Assembly: GCF_003590835.1 (NCBI RefSeq)
Contig: NZ_QYUQ01000002.1
Coordinates: forward strand, 2,294,001 to 2,358,000
Reading direction: 5' to 3'
Origin: Noviherbaspirillum sedimenti
GTDB lineage: Bacteria > Pseudomonadota > Gammaproteobacteria > Burkholderiales > Burkholderiaceae_D
Length of the DNA: 64,000 nt
Under the pieces are notes generated by a model. It was not told the DNA's origin. It saw only the letters and a program-made list of their open reading frames with translations, and ran no database searches. Of the stretch, positions 31,348 through 40,220 are shown piece after piece. A program made the position numbers and the translations under genes. Within the stretch, counting starts at the first letter, position 1. The number at the start of each line of letters is the position of its first letter.

Positions 31348-32890
31348 ATCCCAGCCCTCCTAGCTTCTGCCGAATCAGCTGGTCCAGTTCCACGCCCTTG
31401 GCCATCTGCTCCCCCAACTTCTCAGTGAACTGTTGCATCTTGGTGGCGAAGTCTTCGTCGTTGTCTTCTACTTCTTCCGCACCAACATAGCGGCCAGGAG
31501 TCAGCACATTCCCATGCTGGGCGATTTCAGCCAGCTTGACGCTGCGGCAGAAGCCAGCAATGTCCTGGTACTCACCAGCCTCTGCCTCGCCGCGCCAAGC
31601 AGCCACAACGCTCGCGATACGCTCAATCACCTCGTCAGTCAGCTCAGACTGCACGCGGCTAATCATGGTGGCCTGCTTGCGGGCATCAATGAACAGCACC
31701 TCACCCTTACGGTGGGTCTTCTGCTTAACCAGGAACCACAGGCAAGCCGGAATCTGGGTATTGAAGAACAACTGGCCCGGCAACGCCACCATCACTTCGA
31801 CCACGTCGGCATCCACCATTGCAGAGCGGATAACGCCTTCGTTGTTTTGGCTGGAACTCATGGAACCATTGGCCAACACGATGCCGGCACGGCCTGTTGG
31901 CTTGAGGTGGTAAAGCATATGCTGCAACCAGGCGTAATTGGCATTGCCTTGCGGAGGGTCGCCATAAACCCAGCGCGGGTCGCCAGTCAGGCTGCCGTGC
32001 CACCAGTCGGAGATATTGAATGGCGGGTTGGCCAGAATGAAATCGGCGCGCAGGTCCGCGTGCTGGTTGCGCACGAAGGTATCGGCCGGTTCGCGCCCGA
32101 GGTTGAAGTCGATGCCGCGAATGGCGAGGTTCATCGCCGCCAGGCGCCAGGTGGTGGGGTTGGCTTCCTGGCCATAGATGGAGACGTCGCCGATCTTGCC
32201 GCCGTGCGCCTCGATGAATTTTTCCGATTGAACGAACATGCCGCCCGAACCGCAGCAGGGGTCGTACACCTTGCCGTGGTGCGGCGCGAGGATGGCCACC
32301 AGGGTCTTGACGATGGAGGCCGGCGTATAGAACTGGCCGCCGCGCTTGCCTTCGGCACTGGCGAACATGCCGAGGAAGTATTCATACACTTGCCCGAGCA
32401 GGTCGCGCGCCTGCTGGCCAGGCGCATTGAAGCCGATGGAGGACACCAGGTCCACCAGTTCGCCCAGCTTGCCGTCGGGGAGCTGGGCGCGGGCGTAGCG
32501 CTTGTCGAGGATGCCCTTGAGCTTGGGGTTTTCCGTCTCGATCAGGGCCAGGGCGTCGTCGATGCGCTTGCCGATGTCGGCTTGCTTGGCTTGCGCGCGC
32601 AGGGTTTCCCATCGTGCCGCTTCGGGCACCCAGAAGACGTTGACTTCGGTGTAGTAGTCGCGCTCTTCCGGTTCGCTCGCCAACAGGCCCGGGTCGGCGT
32701 CGGGGATGAAATAGTCGTCGTTGGGGTCGATAAAGCGCCGGGTCAGGTCGTCGCGGCGGGTCTGGAAGGTGTCGGAAATGTATTTCAGGAAGATCAGGCC
32801 GAGCACGATGTGCTTGTATTCGGCTGCGTCCATATTGGCGCGCAGCTTGTCGGCGGTGGCCCAGAGGGTTTTTTTGATGTCTTCGATCAT
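31337..32890 (-). CDS. hsdM: Type I restriction enzyme, M (N6-adenine methylase) subunit
   Basis: A 517-residue HsdM. The N-terminal helical HsdM_N domain (about 1-150) is followed by the SAM-dependent methylase: AdoMet motif DPCCGSGG (210-217) and catalytic NPPF (288-291, in ILANPPFNISDWW), the gamma-class N6-adenine pattern. QFYTP at 186-190 is the usual conserved start of the catalytic domain. It pairs with HsdS to methylate host DNA and with HsdR to restrict foreign DNA. It is first of the hsdM-hsdS operon and divergent from the gene at 32983. Confidence 0.95.
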   Translation of the reverse strand: MIEDIKKTLWATADKLRANMDAAEYKHIVLGLIFLKYISDTFQTRRDDLTRRFIDPNDDYFIPDADPGLLASEPEERDYYTEVNVFWVPEAARWETLRAQAKQADIGKRIDDALALIETENPKLKGILDKRYARAQLPDGKLGELVDLVSSIGFNAPGQQARDLLGQVYEYFLGMFASAEGKRGGQFYTPASIVKTLVAILAPHHGKVYDPCCGSGGMFVQSEKFIEAHGGKIGDVSIYGQEANPTTWRLAAMNLAIRGIDFNLGREPADTFVRNQHADLRADFILANPPFNISDWWHGSLTGDPRWVYGDPPQGNANYAWLQHMLYHLKPTGRAGIVLANGSMSSSQNNEGVIRSAMVDADVVEVMVALPGQLFFNTQIPACLWFLVKQKTHRKGEVLFIDARKQATMISRVQSELTDEVIERIASVVAAWRGEAEAGEYQDIAGFCRSVKLAEIAQHGNVLTPGRYVGAEEVEDNDEDFATKMQQFTEKLGEQMAKGVELDQLIRQKLGGLGYEF

Positions 32891-32982
32891 AAAACAATAT
32901 ATGTTGCCAAAAGGAATATAGTGACGAATGTTAGCTTATCCACTCTTCGCACGCCCAAGAATTCTCGTCAGTCTACGCAGCC

Positions 32983-33669
32983 ATGAACACTTCCTTTGAA
33001 AATCTGATAAAGCAACTGACCCTGCCACACAATGGGCAATATCCGCGCCCTTGGATGACGAGAATGCGCGATCCACAGAATGCGAAAGTCTTCATTATTG
33101 GTAAAAATCAGGCGACGCCCTTCACTATCGAAAAGGTGGGAAGCCATGAACGCCATATTGATGCCTTATTCAATCGAAATGGCGAAACCTGCGATGAGCT
33201 TTACCATGCGGTACGAGACGGAAAATCATCCAGAAGTCGGCCAGTCATCGAAACGCTGACAACCCGGCTAGCGCAGCAGGGCATTCATGAAGTCCTGGAA
33301 ACCAATGTCATTTGCTACTCGACGCCCATGAGCCGCGACTTGGCGCAAGAAGTGCATGCAGGCGGGACAAAAAGGGGCGAAGAGATTTTCCACACACTGC
33401 TGAAGGTGATCCAGCCGCCAATTTTGATTGCTCATGGGCAAAGTGTCAGGACTGCTTTAGAGCAATCCTTGGGCCAACCTTTGCCTAGACTGCCAGAAAA
33501 CCCAACGAGCGATGTCGTTAGCACGGAATTACACTTTGGGAATTACAGGCCGGTGGTCATGGTAATCCCCAGCCTAGCCATGCCCCAAGCAAATAAATGG
33601 GCAAGCTGGAGGCCAGCTCATTTGGATAGCCTCGCCGAGAAAGTTGCAAGGGTTCTTGATGCTTTCTAG
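32983..33669 (+). CDS. Unknown protein, possibly a distant UDG-superfamily member
   Basis: A 228-residue cytoplasmic protein. The layout recalls the uracil-DNA-glycosylase fold: a first strand KVFIIGKNQATPF, an ETNVICYSTPMSRDL segment, ILIAHGQSVRTAL, and a late strand VVMVIPSLAMP where the HPS motif would be. The His of that motif is missing, so glycosylase activity is doubtful. It is divergent from hsdM (92-bp gap) and lies 85 bp from tRNA-Thr, at the end of the RM cluster. The remote resemblance to the protein at 24795 on the other side of the cluster is my own reading and weak. Keep as unknown. Confidence 0.45.
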   Translation: MNTSFENLIKQLTLPHNGQYPRPWMTRMRDPQNAKVFIIGKNQATPFTIEKVGSHERHIDALFNRNGETCDELYHAVRDGKSSRSRPVIETLTTRLAQQGIHEVLETNVICYSTPMSRDLAQEVHAGGTKRGEEIFHTLLKVIQPPILIAHGQSVRTALEQSLGQPLPRLPENPTSDVVSTELHFGNYRPVVMVIPSLAMPQANKWASWRPAHLDSLAEKVARVLDAF

Positions 33670-33716
33670 ACACTGGACCAAAGGGGCAGTAGCACCTTGG
33701 TAGCACCAAAAAAAAT

Positions 33717-33744
33717 GGGTTAGCACTTACTACAGCGCTAACCC
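33717..33744. terminator. Hairpin next to tRNA-Thr
   Basis: GGGTTAGC (33717-33724) and GCTAACCC (33737-33744) form a perfect 8-bp stem with a 12-nt loop, 11 bp past the tRNA 3' end. There is only a short T-run on the minus side, so it could end the tRNA transcript or mark an attachment region. Confidence 0.4.
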
Positions 33745-33754
33745 TTGATATTAC

Positions 33755-33830
<76 letters not shown>

Positions 33831-33891
33831 GAAGTTCGCTATTTTAGCAAAGAATTCGTTCTTTCCGCCAGCAATGCCTCACCCGGCGCAA

Positions 33892-34908
33892 TCAGGCCTC
33901 CTGATGATAGCCTGTGACGCGCTCGACTTCATTCTTCGAACCCAGGAAAACCGCCACCCGCTGGTGCAGCGCGGTCGGCTGGATTTCCATGATGCGCTGC
34001 GGGCCGTTGGTGGCGGCGCCGCCGGCCTGCTCGACGATGAACGCCATCGGGTTGGCTTCGTACATCAGGCGCAGCTTGCCAGGCTTGTCCGGTTCGCGGG
34101 CGTCGGCCGGATACATGAAGATGCCACCGCGGTTGAGGATGCGATGCACGTCGGCCACCATCGAAGCAATCCAGCGCGTATTGAAATCGACGCCGCGCGG
34201 GCCGGCCTTGCCTTCCAGCAGCTCACCGATGTAGCGCTGCACCGGTTCATACCAGTGGCGGGCGTTGGACGCATTGATCGCGTATTCCCTGGTGTCGGCC
34301 GGGATCTGGATATTCTGCTGGGTCAGCACCCACGAACCCATTTCGCGGTCGAGCGTGAAGCAGTTGACGCCATTGCCGGTGGTGAGCACCAGCACGGTTT
34401 GCGGGCCGTACACGGCATAGCCGGCGGCGACCTGGTGCGTGCCCGGCTGCAGGAAATCCTGTTCCGTCGGCGAAGCCATGCCTTCCGGCGCCTTCAGCAC
34501 CGAGAAGATGGTGCCGATGGAGACATTGACGTCGATGTTGGAAGAGCCGTCGAGCGGATCGAACAGCATCAGGTATTCTCCCTTCGGGTAGCGGTTCGGA
34601 ATCAGGTGGATGGTTTCCATCTCTTCCGATGCCATGGCCGCCAGGTGGCCGCCCCACTCGTTGGCTTCCAGCAGGATCTCGTTGGAGATGACGTCGAGCT
34701 TCTTCTGCACTTCGCCCTGCACGTTTTCGCTGCCGGCACTGCCCATCACTTCGCCCAGGGCGCCCTTGCCGACCGCGTGGCTGATGGTCTTGCAGGCACG
34801 GGCGACGACTTCGATCAACAGCCGCAGTTCAGCCGACACGGTGTTGTGCAGGCGCTGTTCTTCGACCAGGAATTGCGTAAGGCTGATACGTTTTGTGTTG
34901 GTTGTCAT
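33892..34908 (-). CDS. fbp: Fructose-1,6-bisphosphatase, class I
   Basis: A 338-residue enzyme of normal length that removes the C1 phosphate of fructose-1,6-bisphosphate in gluconeogenesis. Metal and substrate sites are clear: [28 protein letters not shown], and [15 protein letters not shown]. It is cytoplasmic. It is 9 nt downstream of pepN and probably transcribed with it. The start is ATG 34908 ([10 protein letters not shown]). Confidence 0.95.
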   Translation of the reverse strand: MTTNTKRISLTQFLVEEQRLHNTVSAELRLLIEVVARACKTISHAVGKGALGEVMGSAGSENVQGEVQKKLDVISNEILLEANEWGGHLAAMASEEMETIHLIPNRYPKGEYLMLFDPLDGSSNIDVNVSIGTIFSVLKAPEGMASPTEQDFLQPGTHQVAAGYAVYGPQTVLVLTTGNGVNCFTLDREMGSWVLTQQNIQIPADTREYAINASNARHWYEPVQRYIGELLEGKAGPRGVDFNTRWIASMVADVHRILNRGGIFMYPADAREPDKPGKLRLMYEANPMAFIVEQAGGAATNGPQRIMEIQPTALHQRVAVFLGSKNEVERVTGYHQEA

Positions 34909-34917
34909 GGTGTTTCT

Positions 34918-37644
34918 TTAGTTGGCGAGGGATTTCGAGATAACTTCAAGCACGTCACCCGACAGTGCCGGGGTGTCTGCGACCCGCTGCAGGGCGGCGC
35001 GCATCTTTTCGCGCAGCGGCGGCGCATACTTGCGCCAGCGGTCGAGGGCGCGCGCCAGGCGCGCGGCGACCTGCGGGTTGATGGCGTTCAGGGCAATCAC
35101 GTGCTCGGCCCAGAAGGCATAGCCGCTGCCGTCGGCGGCATGGAATTGCGCCGGGTTGCTGCTACAGAAAGCCAGCACCAGGCTGCGCACGCGGTTGGGA
35201 TTTTTCAGGGTGAAGGCCGGATGGCGCGCCAGTGCGCGCACCGCGGCGACATCGGTGCTGCGCTCGGTGGCCTGCAGGGTGAACCATTTGTCGATCACCA
35301 GGGCTTCGTGTTCGAAGTCGCGGTAGAAATGCTCCAGGCTTGCCTGGCGGCCGGGCGCGCTGCTGTTGACCAGGGCGGTGAGCGCCGCCATGCGGTCGGT
35401 CATGTTGCCGGCGTGGTCGTACTGTGTCTGTATCAACGCATGCGTGCGCTCATCGTCGAGCTCGGACAGGTAGGACAAGGCCAGGTTCTTCAGGCCGCGC
35501 TTGCCGGCCGACTGCGCATCCGGGCTGTAGGGGCCGGGAGTCTGGTTGTCGTGGTAAGCCGCCTCCAGGTCTTCCCGCAACTGTTCGGCCAGGACGCGCC
35601 TCAACGCCTGGCGCGCGCGGTGGATGGCGTGCGGATGGATCACGTCCATCTGTTCGGACAGCATGGTTTCCGAAGGCAGCGTCAGCGCCACCTCGCGAAA
35701 CTCCGGATCAAGCCCGGTGTGGCGCAAGGTACTGCGCAGTGCACTCACCAGCGCGGACTGCTCGGCGACCGGGGCGCCGGCGCTTGCGGCCATGGCAGCG
35801 GCCGCGTCGGCAGCGTCGCCATCGAAGGTCTGCGCCGCCGAATCGGTCAGCAGCAGCTTGTCGACCAGCACCAGCAGGCGGCGCGTGGCCAGCCGCTGGC
35901 CGCCTTCCCAGCGGTTGAAGGGGTCGCTGTCATGCTCCATCAGGAAGGCCAGCTCGGCATCGGTGTAGTCATGGGAGAGCACCACCGGCGCCGAGAAATT
36001 GCGCAACAGCGAAGGCACCGGGTACTCGCCCACCTGGTGGAACACGAAGCTCTGGTGCGCTTCAGTCAGTTCGAGAACCGCAGTGGTCTGCGCATCGGCC
36101 GCCACCGCACCCGGGGTTTGCACCAGCGGCATGTCGTGGCCGCCGGCGTCGAGCAGGCCGACCGCCACCGGAATATGGAAAGGCAGCTTCTGTTCCTGGC
36201 CGGGCGTCGGCTTGCAGGTTTGCGCCAGCGTCAGGGTATAGGTGCGGGCTTGCGCATCGTATTCACCGGTAGCCGAGACATGCGGCGTGCCGGCCTGGCT
36301 GTACCAGCGCTCGAATTGCGACAGGTCGCGGCGGTTGGCGTCGGCCATGGCGGAGCGGAAATCGTCGCAGGTCACAGCCTGGCCGTCGTGCCGCTGGAAA
36401 TACAATGCCATGCCGCGGTTAAAGCCGTCGCGCCCCAGCAGGGTCTGGTACATGCGCACCACTTCGGCGCCCTTTTCATACACGGTCACGGTGTAGAAAT
36501 TATTGATCTCGATGTAGGAGTCCGGGCGCACCGGGTGCGCCATCGGGCCGGCATCTTCCGGGAACTGGGTCTGGCGCAGCACGCGCACATCCTCGATGCG
36601 CTTGACGGCGCGTCCCGAAGCGCTGCCGATCATGTCGGCGGAAAATTCCTGGTCGCGAAATACCGTCAGGCCTTCCTTCAGCGACAACTGGAACCAGTCG
36701 CGGCAGGTGACGCGGTTGCCGGTCCAGTTGTGGAAATATTCGTGGCCGACCACCGCTTCGATATTGGCGTAATCGATATCGGTGGCGATGCGCGGGTTGG
36801 CCAGCACATACTTGGTGTTGAAAATGTTCAGGCCCTTGTTTTCCATGGCGCCCATGTTGAAGTCGCCCACCGCCACGATCATGAAGCGATCCAGGTCCAG
36901 TTCCAGATTGAAGCGCTCCTCGTCCCAACGGATACTGTTCTTGAGCGAATCCATAGCGTGCTGGGTCTTGTCGAGGTTGCCGTGCTCGACCCACACCTGC
37001 AGCAGGACTTCGCGGCCGGACTTGAGCTGGAAGGCTTCTTCCTGGCACACCAGGTTGCCGGCCACCAGGGCAAACAGGTAGGACGGCTTCTTGAAAGGGT
37101 CTTCCCACAGGGCATAGTGGCGGCCATCACCCAGATCCCCTTGCTCGACCAGGTTGCCATTGCCAAGCAAGACCGGATAGCGCGCCTTGTCGGCGCGCAG
37201 CATCACGGTGTATTTCGCCATCACATCCGGCCGGTCCGGGAAATAGGTGATCTTGCGGAAGCCCTCGGCTTCGCACTGGGTAAAGAAATTGCCGCTGGAA
37301 ACATACAAGCCCATCAGCGAGGTATTGCGGCCGGGCTGCAGGGCGGTTTCAATGTCCAGGGTGACGCGGTGCGGCGCGCCGGCAATGCGCAGGGTGTCGC
37401 CATCCAGCTGATATTGCCCGGGCGACAAGACCTTGCCATTCATGCGAATCTGCACCAGCCGCAATTCGTGGCCGTGCAGCACCAGGTCGCCTTCCGGGCT
37501 GTCCGGGTTGCGCACCAGGGTACTGCGGGTGGCAACCCGGGTATCTTCAGGATCCAGATCGAAACCCATCTCGACCTGTTCGACCCGGTAAGCGGGAGCG
37601 GCATATTGCTGGCGATAGATCGTCGGAGGGGTATCGGTACGCAT
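34918..37644 (-). CDS. pepN: Aminopeptidase N
   Basis: A 908-residue M1-family zinc aminopeptidase that removes N-terminal residues from cytoplasmic peptides. The exopeptidase motif GAMEN is at 265-269, zinc ligands HEYFH at 301-305 with the downstream Glu in LSLKEG, and the long helical C-terminal domain is complete. The ATG at 37644 is used; the frame opens further to a TTG at 37662, which has no good ribosome-binding site. It is divergent from the lipoprotein gene at 37707 and just upstream of fbp. Confidence 0.95.
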   Translation of the reverse strand: MRTDTPPTIYRQQYAAPAYRVEQVEMGFDLDPEDTRVATRSTLVRNPDSPEGDLVLHGHELRLVQIRMNGKVLSPGQYQLDGDTLRIAGAPHRVTLDIETALQPGRNTSLMGLYVSSGNFFTQCEAEGFRKITYFPDRPDVMAKYTVMLRADKARYPVLLGNGNLVEQGDLGDGRHYALWEDPFKKPSYLFALVAGNLVCQEEAFQLKSGREVLLQVWVEHGNLDKTQHAMDSLKNSIRWDEERFNLELDLDRFMIVAVGDFNMGAMENKGLNIFNTKYVLANPRIATDIDYANIEAVVGHEYFHNWTGNRVTCRDWFQLSLKEGLTVFRDQEFSADMIGSASGRAVKRIEDVRVLRQTQFPEDAGPMAHPVRPDSYIEINNFYTVTVYEKGAEVVRMYQTLLGRDGFNRGMALYFQRHDGQAVTCDDFRSAMADANRRDLSQFERWYSQAGTPHVSATGEYDAQARTYTLTLAQTCKPTPGQEQKLPFHIPVAVGLLDAGGHDMPLVQTPGAVAADAQTTAVLELTEAHQSFVFHQVGEYPVPSLLRNFSAPVVLSHDYTDAELAFLMEHDSDPFNRWEGGQRLATRRLLVLVDKLLLTDSAAQTFDGDAADAAAAMAASAGAPVAEQSALVSALRSTLRHTGLDPEFREVALTLPSETMLSEQMDVIHPHAIHRARQALRRVLAEQLREDLEAAYHDNQTPGPYSPDAQSAGKRGLKNLALSYLSELDDERTHALIQTQYDHAGNMTDRMAALTALVNSSAPGRQASLEHFYRDFEHEALVIDKWFTLQATERSTDVAAVRALARHPAFTLKNPNRVRSLVLAFCSSNPAQFHAADGSGYAFWAEHVIALNAINPQVAARLARALDRWRKYAPPLREKMRAALQRVADTPALSGDVLEVISKSLAN

Positions 37645-37706
37645 CAAGGTGGAGTCCTGCAAAAGAAAGGCGCAAAATAGGATTTTACCAATCCCAAGAG
37701 AGAATC

Positions 37707-38048
37707 ATGAAATTTGTATCAGCGGCCGCCCTGCTTTGCCTCATGCTTGGACTCGTATCCTGTACCCAAGAGCAACAAAACCAGATCAGCCGCTCGGTGC
37801 AGAACTGGACCGGCACCAATGGCGTGCTGGAATTCTATGCCGGCGACAAGCTGGCGCGGCGCTTCCTGCACATCGACAAGATTTCCACCGCCATGGGAAC
37901 AGACGATGCCCGGCCGCGTTCTTACCGTTATGGTTATGGCATCCTGGATGAAAACCAGAACATGGTGGCCGACTCTGGCGAAAAGAAGGTGTACTTTGAA
38001 ATCAGCGATTTTGGCAGCAACTACATTTTCTTCGAGAGCCCGCGTTAA
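37707..38048 (+). CDS. Small lipoprotein of unknown function
   Basis: A 113-residue protein with a lipoprotein signal (hydrophobic core, then LVSC with the lipidated Cys19). The mature part is short and soluble (VLEFYAGDKLARRFLHIDKI and a Tyr-rich RSYRYGYGIL). I recognise no family. A ribosome-binding AGAGA precedes the ATG. It is divergent from pepN. Confidence 0.75.
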   Translation: MKFVSAAALLCLMLGLVSCTQEQQNQISRSVQNWTGTNGVLEFYAGDKLARRFLHIDKISTAMGTDDARPRSYRYGYGILDENQNMVADSGEKKVYFEISDFGSNYIFFESPR

Positions 38049-38155
38049 AGGGTAAGCAAGAACGCAGTCCGGATCGTCACGCTTACAATTTTTTACTGTT
38101 TTTCCTGGCGGTGCAACTATTATTCAGGATGTCATTGAATTAACCGGAGCATGCA

Positions 38156-38812
38156 ATGAAACGCGGTTTGCCCCTGATCCTGCTGGCAGCACTGGCGCTG
38201 CTGCTCGGCGGCTGCGCCGCCCCCACCCTGCGCAGCGAGGTGACGGCCTTCCACGAATGGCCGGCGCAACTGCCTGACCAATCCTTTGTCTTCGAGCGCA
38301 GCCGCGCGCAAGACAATGACCTGGAATACCGCAACTATGAAAACCTGGTGCGCGACGAACTGTTGCGCCTGGGCTTTACCGACCCCGCCGCGGCCGGGAA
38401 AGCCGCCCTGAAAATCGGTCTGGCTTACCAGGTCAATGAGCGCGACGTACGGATAGTGGAGCCGGTCGTAGTCAATTCCGGCTGGGGCGCACCCTACTAC
38501 GGTCCGCGCTGGCCCTACCGCTATTACGATCCCTTCTATGACCCGTTCTGGTATTCACCGCCGGTAGTCAGCTATCAGGAATCGAATTACCGCCTGTACC
38601 GGCGCCAGCTGCAGGTCGGCATCACGCGCGTCAGCGATGGCAAGAAACTGTACGACGTCACCGTTATCAGCGAAGGCAAGACCGCGTCGCTGGCGGCGGC
38701 CATGCCTTACATGGTCAAAAGCGCCTTTGCCGATTTCCCCGGCAAGAGCGGCGTGCCACGTCAGGTCGAACTCGAGTTCAAGGAAGCCAAGACGAAAGCC
38801 CCTCAGGAATAA
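38156..38812 (+). CDS. DUF4136-like lipoprotein
   Basis: A 218-residue lipoprotein: signal peptide with lipobox LLGGC (Cys20), followed by a DUF4136-type domain (QSFVFERSRAQDNDLEYRNY, LVRDELLRLGF near residue 62, and a Tyr/Pro-rich middle RWPYRYYDPFYDPFWYSPP). Members sit in the outer membrane or periplasm; their function is unknown. It ends about 110 bp before a repeat array. It is unlikely to be operonic with the gene at 37707, since a 107-bp gap separates them. Confidence 0.75.
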   Translation: MKRGLPLILLAALALLLGGCAAPTLRSEVTAFHEWPAQLPDQSFVFERSRAQDNDLEYRNYENLVRDELLRLGFTDPAAAGKAALKIGLAYQVNERDVRIVEPVVVNSGWGAPYYGPRWPYRYYDPFYDPFWYSPPVVSYQESNYRLYRRQLQVGITRVSDGKKLYDVTVISEGKTASLAAAMPYMVKSAFADFPGKSGVPRQVELEFKEAKTKAPQE

Positions 38813-38934
38813 TAAGCCTCGGAAGCGACGGTAATCGCCACCACCAGCAGCACCGCGGCGACCAGCACAAGCAGCAAGCGCCCGAACTTCGGCAAATCAT
38901 CTTTGGGCTCAGTCAATTTGGGGTCAGAGTGCAT
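38803..38934 (-). CDS. Possible 43-residue single-pass membrane protein
   Basis: ATG 38934 to TGA 38803-38805 encodes a charged N-terminus (PKLTEPKDDLPKFGR), one strongly hydrophobic helix (LLLVLVAAVLLVVAITVA) and a short end. It overlaps the 3' end of the DUF4136 gene on the other strand by 10 bp. Its first codons lie inside a GGGGTCAGAGT repeat, so the native start may be downstream (TTG) or lost. The good helix is the reason to list it. Confidence 0.4.
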   Translation of the reverse strand: MHSDPKLTEPKDDLPKFGRLLLVLVAAVLLVVAITVASEAYYS

Positions 38935-39180
38935 AAAAAATTGGGGTCAGAGTCAAATTTTTCAAAATCAAGAATTCTTGGCAAACCAGCCGTGAATTGC
39001 AGTCGAGGTAAATCAAAAAAATGGGGTCAGAGTTAATTTTATAAAGCCGGAATTTCTGGCAAATCGCGGCGGCAAATTCAAGTCAGAAACAAATTTTCAA
39101 AAGATCCTGGAAATTGCACTCCGACCCCAATTACACCCAATTACATGAAGAGACTCCGGGAAATTGAACTCTGACCCCAA
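38920..39180. repeat. GGGGTCAGAGT repeat array
   Basis: Three direct copies of GGGGTCAGAGT (38920-38930, 38943-38953, 39023-39033) and two inverted copies (ACTCCGACCCC 39118-39128, ACTCTGACCCC 39168-39178) lie in 260 bp. The DNA between copies is itself partly repeated. Such TTGGGGTCAGAGT units commonly border REP-associated (RAYT/IS200-like) transposase genes in proteobacteria; no transposase is present here. Confidence 0.8.
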
Positions 39181-39188
39181 TTAAGCAA

Positions 39189-40163
39189 TCAAGGCAGCAA
39201 GATGGTCGAGCCAGTGGTCTTGCGGGCTTCGAGGTCGCGGTGCGCCTGCGCCGCATCCTTGAGGGCGTAACGCTGGTTGACCGGGATTTTGATCTTGCCG
39301 CTTCCCACCATGAGAAACAGTTCGGCCGCCATCTGCTCCAGGTCATCCCGCCTGGCGATATGGGTAAACAAGGTCGGCCGGGTCACATACAGCGAACCGC
39401 GCGAGGCCAGTTCCTGCAGAGAAAACGGCGGCACCGGGCCGGAGGCGGCGCCGAAGCTGACCAGCATGCCCAGCGGCGCCAGGCAATCCAGCGATCCCGT
39501 AAAGGTATCCTTGCCGATCGAGTCGTACACCACCGGCACGCCAGCGCCGCCGGTGATCTCGCGCACCCGTTCGACGAAATTTTCCTTGTTGTAGTTGATC
39601 ACATGGGCGCAACCATGCGCCCTGGCCAGCGCGGCTTTTTCATCCGAGCCGACCGTGCCGATCATGGTCACGCCCAGCGCCCGCGCCCACTGACAGGCGA
39701 TCAGGCCGACGCCGCCGGCAGCCGCATGGAACAGAATGGTTTCGCCGCCACGCAAGGGATAGGTGCGACGGAACAGGTATTGCACCGTCAGGCCCTGCAG
39801 CATCATCGCCGCGCCGGTATCGAAATCGATCGCCGCCGGCAGCCGCACCACCTGCGCGGCTGGCATCACGCGCTCCTCGGCATAGGCCCCCGGCGGGCGC
39901 GCCGCATAGGCTACATGGTCGCCGGGCTGCAGGTGCGTCACATCCGCGCCGACCGCCTCGACCACTCCAGCCGCTTCCATGCCCAGCCCCGCCGGCAAGG
40001 GTTGCGGATAGGCGCCGTTGCGGTAATACACATCAATGTAATTCAAACCGATGGCGGCATGCCGCACCCGCACCTCGCCCGGCCCGGGCGCGCCAACGTC
40101 GACCTCGACATATTCCATGACTTCCGGGCCGCCGACCCGGGAAATTCTGATTGCTTTAGACAT
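39189..40163 (-). CDS. NADPH:quinone oxidoreductase (zeta-crystallin type)
   Basis: A 324-residue zinc-free MDR-family reductase that passes electrons from NADPH to quinones. Seen: the N-terminal VGGPEVMEYVEVDVGAPGPG; GLNYIDVYYRNG, which takes the place of the catalytic-zinc site; and the nucleotide-binding FHAAAGGVGLIACQWARALG. Structural-zinc cysteines are absent, as expected for the quinone reductase group. It is cytoplasmic. The 3' end is 9 bp from the repeat array. It is followed upstream by an EamA gene on the same strand. Confidence 0.9.
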   Translation of the reverse strand: MSKAIRISRVGGPEVMEYVEVDVGAPGPGEVRVRHAAIGLNYIDVYYRNGAYPQPLPAGLGMEAAGVVEAVGADVTHLQPGDHVAYAARPPGAYAEERVMPAAQVVRLPAAIDFDTGAAMMLQGLTVQYLFRRTYPLRGGETILFHAAAGGVGLIACQWARALGVTMIGTVGSDEKAALARAHGCAHVINYNKENFVERVREITGGAGVPVVYDSIGKDTFTGSLDCLAPLGMLVSFGAASGPVPPFSLQELASRGSLYVTRPTLFTHIARRDDLEQMAAELFLMVGSGKIKIPVNQRYALKDAAQAHRDLEARKTTGSTILLP

Positions 40164-40220
40164 GCGCGCCTCGCCTGGTAAATGGATGATCGATGTGGGA
40201 TGACGTGATTGTAAGCCTGC

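Noticed and set aside
31433-32986. A 517-codon frame opposite hsdM
   Set aside because: Antisense shadow of hsdM, which has all methylase motifs.
33874-37680. A very long open frame (over 1200 codons) on the plus strand opposite fbp and pepN
   Set aside because: It mirrors two certain genes in high-GC DNA, has a His/Arg/Gly-heavy composition and no start signal; a shadow frame.
38100-38155. TGGCGGTGCAACTATT as a sigma-54 promoter for the DUF4136 gene
   Set aside because: Ten nucleotides after the GG comes AT, not GC.
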